DNA of 64,000 nt from Cenococcum geophilum 1.58. Its lineage: Eukaryota; Ascomycota; Dothideomycetes; Gloniales; Gloniaceae. The stretch lies in the NCBI GenBank assembly GCA_001692895.1, contig KV748189.1:566432-630431 (forward strand), given 5' to 3'. Made by a program: the position numbers and the translations under genes. Of this stretch, positions 23,542 through 33,699 are shown in pieces. The notes below the pieces were generated by a model. That model was not told where the DNA came from. It searched no databases and saw only the letters and a program-made list of their open reading frames with translations. How positions within the stretch are numbered: the first letter of the stretch is position 1; every line of letters starts with the position of its first letter.

Positions 23542-24231
23542 CTAACAAGCTATGAGCGGTGCGTTGTTTCGTTCAGGTATGAAGAAGCCGTCCTGTAAAA
23601 AGGAGGCTTGCTCCGGTGTTGTTAAGGCCACAGGCTTATGGTCGTAGTATGATGTGGTGAGGATTGCTTCCCTCTGCTTCTCCGAGTACTCCATACTCGG
23701 CTGAGGCGGAGAGGCTGGCGGGGTTTCGTCGTCCGAGTCCTCGTCATGGACGAGCTCTGGTGGTGATTGTGAGGATGTGCGGGTGAGAGCGTGCTCTTCG
23801 TCGTCTTCAAAATCCTCGTAGAAGTCATCCTCCTCGTCCTCCTCCTCAATCTCTGTTGTGGTGATCTTGATTGGTGGTGAGGGTATCCTGCGGAGCGGTG
23901 CAATCATGTCGAAGTCTCCGTCCTCATCGTAGAAGTCTGATTCTGATTCGCTGTCTGAAGTATCAGAGTCCTCTTCGTCCTCCTCTGGGTCCTCAGCAAT
24001 GGCGTCAACCCATTGGATGTGTCGGGGCTCCTCAGCCTTGGAGGCCTTCTTGACAGTCTGATTAAACCATGCCTCTTGTTCCCGCTCAGCATCAGCAAGC
24101 TCAAGCATGAGAGAGTCGAGGAGGTTGGCATGGCCAACGAGGAGCCTCAGGTCGTGGTCAGCCCGGCAAGCTTCCTTGCCCAGCTTTGACCGTGCCGAAG
24201 CGGCAATGTAGTAGGTTTGTGTAAGGCTCAT
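23542..24231 (-). CDS. Conserved acidic fungal protein of unknown function
   Basis: This is an intact frame of 229 codons from the Met at 24231 (MSLTQTYYIAASARSKLG). An upstream in-frame ATG at 24330 would add 33 residues rich in Ser, Thr, Pro and Lys. I prefer the internal start because it has A at -3, its upstream codons look like pyrimidine-rich 5' leader, and MSLTQTYY is how I recall the family beginning. Residues 1-70 are helical and well ordered (RADHDLRLLVGHANLLDSLMLELADAEREQEAWF). Residues 75-185 contain long Asp/Glu/Ser runs and look disordered. The last 45 residues (YSEKQREAILTTSYYDH, FLQDGFFIPER) seem ordered again. No membrane segment, signal peptide or enzyme motif is visible. 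Function unknown. Confidence 0.8.
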   Translation of the reverse strand: MSLTQTYYIAASARSKLGKEACRADHDLRLLVGHANLLDSLMLELADAEREQEAWFNQTVKKASKAEEPRHIQWVDAIAEDPEEDEEDSDTSDSESESDFYDEDGDFDMIAPLRRIPSPPIKITTTEIEEEDEEDDFYEDFEDDEEHALTRTSSQSPPELVHDEDSDDETPPASPPQPSMEYSEKQREAILTTSYYDHKPVALTTPEQASFLQDGFFIPERNNAPLIAC

Positions 24232-27200
24232 CTTCTGTTTCTTTTGTGGTGGAGAAGAGATGAAGTGAGAGCGAGTTGTTTCGGCGGAGAAAGGCTCGAA
24301 AGATGTTTGTAACCGAAGATGGGAAGGCATCTTTGTTATGTGGGCAACGAAAAATTTAAGTGCCTGGCGTGAGTCAGTGCCTGAATTGTGTGAGTGTATG
24401 ACTGGGCCGGAGGCTTCTTACGATTTTCTGCAGCCAATGAGGCAGGAGGCGGTCTCGGTGATGCGAGGCAGGGGTTGTTGTGCTTGAGCGTCGACGTGGT
24501 GAGCGAAGCGAGGCTTGGTTGAGGCGAGTTGCCGAATGTGCTGTTGAAGCTGTAGATAGTTGTACTGTATTGTTGGCTCTGTGGTGATATGGCTTCAAAC
24601 GCGGGGGGCAATGGACTTCTTTATGTTAGGCCTGACCTGATACAGGATGACCAAGACAGCTTGCATGGAGTTTAAGCGGGAAACTCGGGCGCGGACGAGG
24701 AAGTCGGTGACAATGTAAGCCCGGAAAGTGCACCCCTGTCCACACCGCTCGGCGCGGGCTCAAGGCTGCTGATGATGAATCACTTTGTCCGCTAGTCTCC
24801 GCCAGTTCCAGCAAAGTTCCCATTGCGCCCTTTTGATTAATTATTATGCAGCCCGCTCGGCTGATTGTTGCTATGGCTGGCTCTCGACCATCCAACCATT
24901 AATCATTGCGACCTCGGTGTTTAGAAACGGCAGGAAATAACAATGCAGTCGACTGATGATTCATACTGCTTCGATCTTTGTCGTTTATCGTTCACTGGTA
25001 GGGCACGCTATGGCGACATTGACTACATCTACGTTGACGACAGCGATTCCAAGCCACGTCTCTTCGTAACTGCCACGCAAGGAGCGAAATGGATTCCGCT
25101 TTTGTGCGCATTTACGGACGAAACGAAAGCGCGCCAGCCTCGTTGCCCGTCCAACACTATATTCCAATTTGGCTGCCTGGGAAGCCTTACGTACTCCACC
25201 AGCCAACCTTAACGTGCGACAGTGTCATTTGATCGCGGGTGAGCTGTCTTGTCTTGTCTGAGCCTCTGCAGCCCGCATGGAAGGCCTAGCCACAGCCTCT
25301 CGCAACCTTAACTAAGAAATCATGCCCACCGCCAACTGACGCCGCTGCCCTCTAAACCCTTCCCAGGGTTGCAACCCGACATTGCGACAAAGACAGCAGC
25401 ACACAGCAGAGCGCTGACTGTAACAGGACAGCGCAGGGCCAAGGTCGGCCAAGGTCGGCCAAGTATCGTCGAATTTGAGAAAGAGGACCCAGAGCCTTAA
25501 TGCAGTTATCGGAGTTAGAGTGCGCTGCAGAGTTGCATAACTCCAAGGCAGGCGGGCGCACTCGGATTTCAAGGGTCACGATGGACGGTCGGCTCCCGGA
25601 CTTTGGGAACAAGTAACTGCGCGGCGGCATGGCGGCATGGCGGCAGAGGAGAAGGCGGGCAGAGAGATCGCGGTCCAATGCACACATAAACCGCCCGCAT
25701 CTCGGTCTCGAACAACGACTGACGGATCGACGTGATGTGGTCGTGACTTGGTGACTTGGTGACTCGAGCTTGAATGATCACAAACTCGGCCCGTGGAATT
25801 CTACCACATCCGTCCCGCAATTGCTGAACTTCCTCATCACCGATATCTAATTCCCCCACATTTCATGCACGCCTTGGATTACTCACAATGTCAAAACCAA
25901 ACCTTGGTGGTGTCCAGTCACCTGCCCCTGCCGCTCTTATTGGCCCTGCATCATCGCACAAGGCTGCTTACAATTCATTTCTTGTCGTGCTTACGGACGA
26001 ACGACAGCGCTGGGGCGCTGACAAAAAGAACACAACCGCACATCACAGGCAACATTCCTAGTCCACAGATTACTCAGGATATTTCTTGCACTTATCTAGG
26101 CATCTTGCAGTGCACAATCTCAACCCTGGTAGTTCATCAGACAACGCCGCGGAGAAATTGAAATTGACTACATCGCAACCGTGTTACATCCTGCTGAGCT
26201 TCGCTTTTTCGCTTTCCGCCTTTCTGCTGTGCGCCCAGTACAGTCAAATTCGGTCGCATGCACTCCGCCACGCCCTCAGCATTCCCTGTGGGGAGTTAAG
26301 CTTCAACCCTCGGATCGCGCAGCCAATTATTCGTCAACTTGACTCCCCGGTTGTTCGGCTGTGCTGCTCTAGCCCCAAAAAGAAAGTCCAATCCTTCCAG
26401 GCACAATCAAAAACAGTCAGCGGCCAAGCTTCCAGCCCATCCCATTCACTTCGTCTCCACGTTGTTGGCTGCCACCTGCCCTATCCCTTGCAGCCAGCCA
26501 GCCCTACGACCTGCAAGCAATTAAGCGTCTCACCGTTCCATTCATCCTAAAAGGGAACAAGCACTTCCAAACACACCGCTGGCCCTTTGTACCCTGTGTC
26601 CAGGCATGCCACAAGGAGGCGAGACCCTGGTCGCGGTGACACAGCTATCCACAGTCCCATGGCTTGAGCCTCACCGGCAAGGCCGAACAATGTATATTCA
26701 TCACCTCGCGCCCCTTTTCCCAAATGTGGTTCACGTGAGATTGATGTCTGGCCGATCACGCGTGAGTCCAAAGTAGCTAATTAATCTCGCTTGTCACCAA
26801 ATGTTGTTTTTCTCTTTCCATTGTCTCAGCTTGCATTTCTTTTCAGACCATGGGTCATTCGCTGCGTATTGTCAATAGTTCCCTCTTCTTTTACTTTGCG
26901 CAACACATTCGCTATGTGCAGGATTATCACTGCCGCTCTTGACTCAACAGCTGACAGTTCAGCGCATTTGGGGCCTCAGCAATAACCGTTTCGGGAAATG
27001 GAGCCGAAGAACATAACATCGCTGTGCTTACTGCAGCATTTGACCGATTGGGAAATGCGGCCACCCATTCCGATCCAAAAAGGACGAACCACTAGGCCGT
27101 GTTCTAGCCGTATTCTAGCCGACAATTCTTCGGCACAGCGCATTCTGTCCTCGTAGTCCACTGACAAGTCCGATCCAAAGATACATGGGATGCCCAAGTG

Positions 27201-28779
27201 AGAAGTTTAACCAAAAAGCCAAGTTATAAATATGAGGGCTTTCTGTTCCGCCTCCTCATAATAATCAATCAAATCTCCTACACTCGGCCGGGAGATAATC
27301 CTTACGACTGATAAAGGACAGTTAAGCGACAGCTTTAGCAGCCACCAGAAACAATTCGACTCGTGGACGGACGGCCTAACTCTCAGCTGTTATCAACGTC
27401 TCACTTGCATTCGATTCTTTGACCCCATCTTGACAGCCTGAAGTATATAGAAAAACTCAGTACCTTGGACATCTCGGACGGCTTGCGAGCTGTTGACGCA
27501 GATAGCGGTTGGTCGGACTTAAGAAGGAAAACGCAATGCCAGGGTTGGAACAAAGGAGTCATCAAATCAAATCAAATAGTTCCTATCTCCGTTCGAAGGA
27601 TACTCTAAAGCCGGAGGAGCGACATGAGATTCTTGCATCCAGAAAATCAAGGAACTCGAATTCGAGGTGTGGTGCTTCACTAGCACGCTCGCGATAGCCA
27701 CCGAAAGTATCCGGAATCACTTTGGTGACACAACGCAGCCTGGAACATTGGAATGACCTAAGCCTATATTTGCGCCCTGGCTCACTCCTGGGGCTGCTCA
27801 TGGCCTCATCTGAGATTCTGAACGACGAAGAGGATGCGTACACTGATTGAGCAGACACATGAATGAGTTTCCTGCGTTACAGCTAACACGGCCACAGCTA
27901 GTATACGCACAACCTCATCATAATATAAAAATATTCGGCAATATTGGCTGCATTTCGAAAATTAATCTTGGCAATCATAGACACAAAAATACTATCAGAA
28001 TATCTTCACATGCACCTGAAGTTTTCTTGCTTTTTCATTATCTGCTACATGCCACCGTCCCCACATTACATCGTGATATCCTCTCCCAGCCTCGATGCAA
28101 TCAATTAGCGTCGGTCAGGTGACTACGTGTCCAGGATGACGTCTTCCTATTTCAGTCAACCAGACTTTATTCACGAACCTCAACTCACAAATCTCAATCC
28201 ACAAGCCTCAACTCGCAAACCTCAACGCAAATCTCGACTCGCAAACTCATTTCATCCTCAATCAGGATGCCATACGATCCACTGTTAATACCACATACCA
28301 TGCCCTTACTATATGAAGAATGGAATAGAGCACTCACACTATGAGAGAATGCCACCAGACCCAATAGTAGTCACAAAAACGCAAATACGATGAGCCTAGC
28401 TTCCAACAACTTAGCAACCAAGGATACCAACCTGTGAGCATTCCCATTCACCTGGCATTCATTTGGGCACTTTTCACTTCTACTTTTAGGCTCTTCAATC
28501 CTACTACTCACCCATCCCCGTCAAATTTAACAGCGCTATAGCGAATAGTTTTGTCACGGTGCGTAGATCGAGGCTCCGCACGAGGCTCTGCACGAGGCTC
28601 TACCAAGCCCCTACCCCTTTATAGCCACCTCGTTCCTTACCTTTCCTTCCTGGCGTTGCACTCTGTACGTAGAATGTAGTTCTAGCCTGCAGTGGAGCTC
28701 TACTTTCTTACAAGCTTTACGCCCGGCTCCGTAGAGGAAATAGCAACGCTACACGAGCGAGTGACGAGCATAGAGGCAA
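24232..28779. other. Intergenic sequence, no gene recognised
   Basis: About 4.5 kb of ordinary composition without a convincing coding region. Open frames up to 154 codons overlap on opposite strands and have no recognisable motif. Short repeats occur: GGTCGGCCAA-type doublets near 25440-25465, GGCGGCAT triplets near 25620-25645, and a degenerate CTCAACTCRCAAAYCT run near 28165-28250. A TATAAATA sequence at about 27224 could be a core promoter, but no gene follows it within reach. The part next to 24231 must hold the promoter of the acidic-protein gene. Confidence 0.45.
28160..28255. repeat. Degenerate short tandem repeat
   Basis: Four to six imperfect copies of a 15-17 base unit, CTCAACTCACAAATCT-like, run head to tail. 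Confidence 0.55.
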
Positions 28780-28829
28780 GCACAATATGTCATCCTAAAA
28801 TGCAATTTGATCGCAAGATTGACTATTAG

Positions 28830-29145
28830 ATTGTTGTCCCTCGAGCAGATTTGGGCCGAGTTAATGGTGGATATGAGAAACTCAGGACTGCACATGAGAA
28901 GCTGCTGGGGAAACTTTGTCTTTCGTCAATAATGTACTTAAATCCCAGAAGAAAGACACTGATCCGGATGCGGTAGTTAAGGAGTTCGAGGGTATCAAAA
29001 CCGCTCTCGAAGGACCTCGAACCCGCTTGATGGAATGGGGAATGCTCCAATGAATGCACCTATTGGCTGATATAGAGGCCCAACATTGTGAGCTACTCAA
29101 CGGCTTCGCCCATCCTGAACGAATTCGTTCTTCTCAATAGGAACG
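28830..29145 (+). pseudogene. Helical protein fragment, frameshifted, family unknown
   Basis: In one frame 28840-28920 reads RADLGRVNGGYEKLRTAHE. After a shift near 28918 the next frame reads KSQKKDTDPDAVVKEFEGIK, TALEGPRTRLMEWGML, a TGA, then MHLLADIEAQHCELLNGFA. The sequence is amphipathic, helical and clearly protein-like, but I do not recognise the family. It is cut off where RIP-type AT-rich sequence begins at about 29150. It may be the N-terminal part of a STAND/NLR-type gene, since an NLR-type domain fragment follows at 29405, but no sequence link was seen. Confidence 0.4.
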
Positions 29146-29149
29146 TGTA

Positions 29150-29404
29150 TTAAGAAGAATAAATACAAGTAAGTATATATTTTAATAGGAATGCATTAAT
29201 AGGAAGGTAAATAGCTAAGTAAATACGTAGATAGCAGGGTGGTGGAAAATCTAATCGATAGCGATCGATATAACACGCGGGGTTACATTATATCATATTA
29301 TATTAATTAATTTTAATATACTCCGCTCCGCTACTAAATAAGCGAGTAATTATATCCAAAATATTAACTATCTATAAGGAATCCTACTAACGTCCTTAGC
29401 TTTT
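29150..29404. other. AT-rich junction sequence
   Basis: Composition changes abruptly to AT-rich here. CAGGGTGGTGGAAAATC at 29237 resembles a hAT-type terminus, but no partner was found. No gene recognised. Confidence 0.4.
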
Positions 29405-29808
29405 CTACTAATTAATTAAGTATCTCCTTTTTACTCTTTCTATCGAGCTTGCCGCTGCACAAGATATGCTACGAGGATGACGACGCCCCTCAATATAGCT
29501 CGAATTGCCATCTCTACACGTTTAGTCGCATCGGCGACCACAACGGTGTCCTTGCCTGCCTCCTAGCGGGGTAGATGAGCCTAAGTCCGCCGCCGCGGTT
29601 GCAGCCTAAGTTTGCGTTGATCCGCTTTAGCCTTATGGTTGGTATTGGCGGTGGAATCACTAGCGCTGGATCAGATATATGACTTAGGGACGTGGTTATT
29701 AGTTAACCCTTCCTGTAGCATGGAGGAGTGGTGTAGAATAACTTTGAGAAGACGGGAGCAGGTGGGCACAAAACACGGACGAGATGGCTTAATGCTCTGC
29801 TGGCCAGG
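29405..29808 (+). pseudogene. PNP_UDP (nucleoside phosphorylase-like) domain fragment of a fungal NLR
   Basis: With frame changes near 29470 and 29575 the fragment reads SIELAAAQDML, YTFSRIGDHNGVLACLLAG, SAAAVAA, FALIRFSLMVGIGGGITSA, DI-LRDVVIS, HGGVV and KTGAGGH-KTRT. These blocks match, in order, the purine/uridine phosphorylase-type N-terminal domain found in fungal NACHT and ankyrin NLR proteins (GRIGDHN..IACLPAG, MVGIGGG, LGDVVVS). In those proteins the domain acts as the effector or sensing module upstream of a nucleotide-binding domain. The fragment stops where the hAT element begins (CAGGGTTGC at about 29805), so no NACHT or repeat domain is left in view. Confidence 0.7.
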
Positions 29809-32800
29809 GTTGCAAATCAATCAACGAGGTTTCAATATTGAATTGAATTGATTGCCAAGATTCAATCAATTCAACCAACTGATAGTTTACTGGCTTGGCA
29901 ACTCAGCGTGGTTTTTATTTTCAATATTGGCCAATTAGATTGATCAATATTGACACTGATTAATATTGGCGAGTATTGGCGAGTATTGGTGAGTATTGGC
30001 TATATTTATAAATATTTATAGATCCTCTTGGCGCCCCTTAAAAATATTTTAACTTTAATATTATATAAATATATTATTAAATATCATAGCTTCTAAAACA
30101 GACTTATTACTTATTATACCTATATTAGACTCCCTTAATACGGAGTTATTAAACCGCTAGTAAAAGAAGACTTCTAATCTATAAATATATACTTGGGCTC
30201 TAGATAAAGATAAGGATACACACTATAAGAAAATAAGGCTTATATACTATAAACATTATATAATAATAGTATATTGATTAAAATCTACTATAAAATTCTA
30301 AAATTACCTAAGAACTAAATATAATATCTATTTAGAAAAATAAGAGGGCCCTATTTATATAAAAACCCGTAATTAACTTTAATATCTTTATATATAACTC
30401 TGTAATATAAAGCAATTAAATAATATTAATATACTTACCCTTTAAAACACCCTAAATTAGAAGGCTATTACTATAGCGCTTAAATAATAACTATATAAAG
30501 ACTTCTATTTAGAATAGTTAAATAGCTAGAGTTTTACGTATTTTATAGGGTCCTTAATCTAGAGGTTAAGGGTTATATTATAATAGCCTACTCTATAGTT
30601 AATAATATAGTCTAGAATATATTTATAGCGCAGAAGAATATTATACGAAAGAAGCTTTAATTAGTAATATTTAAGGTTTATCTCTTATTGGATATCTAGG
30701 CGTCTATAAATCGACATCTTTTACTTAGGGTTTATGCATACTTTATAGATTAAAATTAAAAATTAAAAAGAGGCCTTCTTGCGCTTTATATAACTCTATT
30801 ATATAGTAGAGAGGATTAGTTCTAAACGCTACTTCTAATACTTTAGAACTATAGTATTATATAGAGACTTAGTGCTATTATTGCTAATAATGCATCTATA
30901 AATAATGTCCTATATTATACGATTTAGAAGTATTTTTAAGAAGAATATAATTTAAAGTGGAAATCTATATACTAATAAATCTGGTATAATAGCTATATTA
31001 TCTACCTATCTATTAAGGCCTTTTTCTTCTAAGACTTAATTTAAAAAGATAAGCTTATATTATATAACGTTAAGAATAAAAGAGGGTTTTAAGTTAATAT
31101 AAACTCTAAAAGTAGCCTATTTTAAGCTTTTGGTATACTGGGTAAACTCTATAATATTATTATATACACTTAAAGCTTACCTAGCCGTATAAAAGACTTC
31201 CTTACTTTTACCTAAAGAAGAATTCTATTAGATAATTGTATAAGATAGAATAGCTAGTATTAGATGCTTTAGGTTGCCTTAGAGTATAAGTTAGTAATTA
31301 ATCTTTATATAAAGAAGTATACTAAGACCTTAGGCGAAGATTTCTTAACTCTATAGGATTGGACTTTGCTTTATATAGTATATAACTTCCTCTAGATCTT
31401 TAAGAGAGTAATATTAGAAACTTAAGGGTATAATATAACAATCTTAAACGTTTTCTTTTTAATAGATATTTTTATTAGGCATTTTAAGTAGAGTCTTATA
31501 AGAATTCTCTTTACTTTTAAGAGTTTTTTTAATATTATATAATAGGAACACTATAAGAACAATAGCTACTTTAGTAAAAGGACTTAAATTAAATAGAAAG
31601 TGTTTAATAAATACTACCTAAAGTCTAATAAATCCCCATTATATACTACGGCAATTATTTTTTATTCTAAACATTATATAAGGTATATCTAAGCAAATTA
31701 GAAAAAGAAGTAGTAAAGGGCTATACTTAAAAAGGTTAAAGGACTTTAAGAGGATTACTAATCGTAAGCTTTTAGGCCTAAGACTTTTTCTACTTAGCTA
31801 TTAGTTTTACTATATAGGCAAGCCTCTCCTAAATAAAAATTAGATTCGTATAATCTAATTAAGGATTTTAATAAGTTTACTTAACCTTAAAGCCAAGATA
31901 AGTACAATAACTATATTACTAATCCTCTAAGTTAGATTAGAAAGCTTTTTGCCCTTAAATAGTAGTGCTAAAAATAACAGTATATATAATGGCCACGACT
32001 ATCGCTATTAGCTATTACTATTTTATTAATTCCAGTAATAAGTAATAAACTAAAATAACTCTTTTTAGGGGCGTGTTGTATAATCTTATAGGAGAGGATA
32101 TAAATAGGTGTTAAGAGTCTTAAAAAAAATGTTTAAAACAGTAGTGCCGAACTAAGCTCTTACTTAAGGTTATTTAACTTATTTTTTATACAAAGCTTTT
32201 AATTTAATAGTATTTATCTTAATTACCTATATATACTAATCTGTTTTAGTTTTATTATATAAAATAACTACTTAGCTTATATAGTATGTTAAGCTATAAA
32301 TTTTATATAAGTGCTGCTAATAATCCTAATAGCTAGATATATGCCAATATATACTTTATTAAACATATTAAGCTGTTTAAGATAGTATTTAGGCAAGTAG
32401 TCTTTGTTAGCAAGGAGCCATGCCCGATTATTATTGTTATCGTTACTATAGGTATTAACGTTAGTTAAGTCTGTACTAGAACTAGCTTTATTGGTTTTTA
32501 AATCTGCATATTTACTTTCCTTAGATAAAGAGTATTTGTCTAATAGGTATTATTATATATTATATTATTGTTGGCGAATATATTAAAGAAAGGAGAGTTA
32601 GTATAATACTGCTATTAATAAATGTTTAAAGATAAGTAAGGTAGACGGTAAATAGAATAGGTAGGTCTAGCGGGAGAAGAGAAAATAGGTAGCTACTTAT
32701 AGTTAATAAGCAAGGGCGAAGCCATTTTAAGTATGCTAGCTAGCTAAATTTAAAGGGGCCTATTTTAGCGCTTAATGGTAATAGGAGTGAAGATAGTTTG

Positions 32801-32900
32801 CTAGAGTCTAAAGGTATAAATATACGGCGTACCTAGGCGTACTTAGGCGTACCTTAGCGTTAAAAAAGGCCAAGGGTGCCTTGCTCTATTGCTAATATTA
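29805..32900 (+). mobile_element. hAT-family DNA transposon, RIP-mutated (right end uncertain)
   Basis: The left end is probably CAGGGTTGCAAATCAATCAA at 29805, a hAT-type terminus. It is followed by AT-rich subterminal repeats (TTCAATCAATTCAA, and ATTGGCGAGT three times at about 29965-29995). The transposase gene follows on the plus strand. No right inverted repeat or 8 bp duplication could be fixed. CTCTATTGC near 32885 is a weak candidate for the right target copy, and the 2.1-3.1 kb size this gives fits fungal hAT elements. Confidence 0.65.
30120..32135 (+). pseudogene. hAT transposase, RIP-degraded
   Basis: Reading through stops, the central part at about 31200-31330 shows ILLDN-IR-NS-Y-ML-VALEY, the LDNVTRWNSWY signature of fungal hAT transposases. 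TLGEDFLTL-DWTLLYI and later LKSNKSPLYTTAIIFYSKH-IRYI are typical of the following region. The C-terminal dimerisation region is readable at about 31950-32110 (WPRLSLLAITILLIPVIS...ISLKKMF-like text). All Gln and Trp positions checked tend to be TAG or TAA. It is inactive. Confidence 0.75.
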
Positions 32901-33055
32901 TTTACGCCTAGGCTAGGCCAATATAGGCAATCTGGATAACCTTAGCGCTCGGACCACTAACCGTAGGTTTTAGGGTTTTTTTAGGTAAATTAGCTTTAGA
33001 AAACAGCGTTACAAATCGCCAAAAACGGCGGCTAAGTCGCCGTCTAATTGTTTAA
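32901..33055. other. Short unassigned stretch
   Basis: Mixed composition with a small palindrome, GGCGGCTAAGTCGCCG, at about 33027. Nothing recognisable as coding. Confidence 0.35.
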
Positions 33056-33443
33056 GGAAGTATATAAAAGATAATAAAAATAGTAATAGTAATAGTAATA
33101 AAAATTAATATAGTACTATAAATATAAATATAAATATAATAGTAAGGATAAAGATAATAATAGAAATAAAAATAGTTATAAAAGTAATAAAGAAAGAAAC
33201 AATAAAGGAGTAACTAAGTAAAAAATAATAAAAGTAAAAGTATTAAAAAAATAGAAGTAATGGTACTATAAGTAGTAATAAAAGTAATAATAGAAAAAGT
33301 AGTAAAATAATAGTAATAGTAGAAGTAGTATTTAAAGTAATAGGTATAATAATAGCTAAAGTAGTAATAAAAATAGTAAAGTAAAGTAAAAGTAGAGATA
33401 GTAATAAAGGTAAAGATTAAATAGTAATAGAAGCAGTAATTAT
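33056..33443. repeat. Trinucleotide-like (AGTAAT/ATAAAA) low-complexity tract, left half
   Basis: A purine-biased run of AGT, AAT and AAA triplets. It ends exactly at the 5' LTR of the Copia element. An equivalent tract starts directly after the 3' LTR, so it was one tract before the insertion. Confidence 0.8.
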
Positions 33444-33606
33444 TATTAGGAATAAGGCAAGCGGTCGTTACGTATCGCCGCGGCACTAGCGTAGTAAGGA
33501 GTCTTAAGCTCCTTATCCTCCCTCATTCTAGAATAAGTATATTAACTAACATTACTATAACCTACTCGAGTAGTCGTTATTGGTAAGTCACCCTATATAA
33601 CTAACA
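33444..33606 (+). repeat. 5' LTR of Copia-B
   Basis: 163 bp. It starts TATTAGGAATAAGGCAAGCG (TG altered to TA) and ends ATAACTAACA. It aligns end to end with 52357-52519. Confidence 0.9.
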
Positions 33607-33699
33607 CTAATTAGTAGTTAAATATATAGTTAACTATAGAGCAGCTAGGTTTTTAAATAGAAGAAATAGTTTCGTATAGGGGTGCTATATACGCTTATA

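Noticed and set aside
24336-24895. Open frames of 74-91 codons upstream of the acidic-protein gene
   Set aside because: Overlapping frames on the same strand without similarity; this is the promoter and leader region of that gene.
25793-26550. Overlapping open frames of 122 and 154 codons on the plus strand
   Set aside because: Biased composition (Ser, Leu, His, Pro from CT-rich DNA), no domain, overlapping each other in different frames; more likely chance frames in intergenic DNA.
27583-27858. 91-codon open frame on the minus strand
   Set aside because: No recognisable motif and no supporting context; Arg/Ser-rich as expected of a chance frame.
28545-28800. TGTCACGGTGCG at 28552 as the start of another solo LTR
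   Set aside because: No matching CA end or 5 bp duplication was found; only a short CGAGGCTCYGCA triplication is visible.
32380-33000. Right end of the hAT element near CTCTATTGC or the CCAATATAGGCAA motif
   Set aside because: No inverted repeat matching CAGGGTTGC and no exact 8 bp duplication, so the boundary is left open.
33214-33486. 90-codon Tyr/Phe-rich minus-strand frame (also the frame at 52678-52866)
   Set aside because: These are translations of low-complexity triplet tracts, not proteins.
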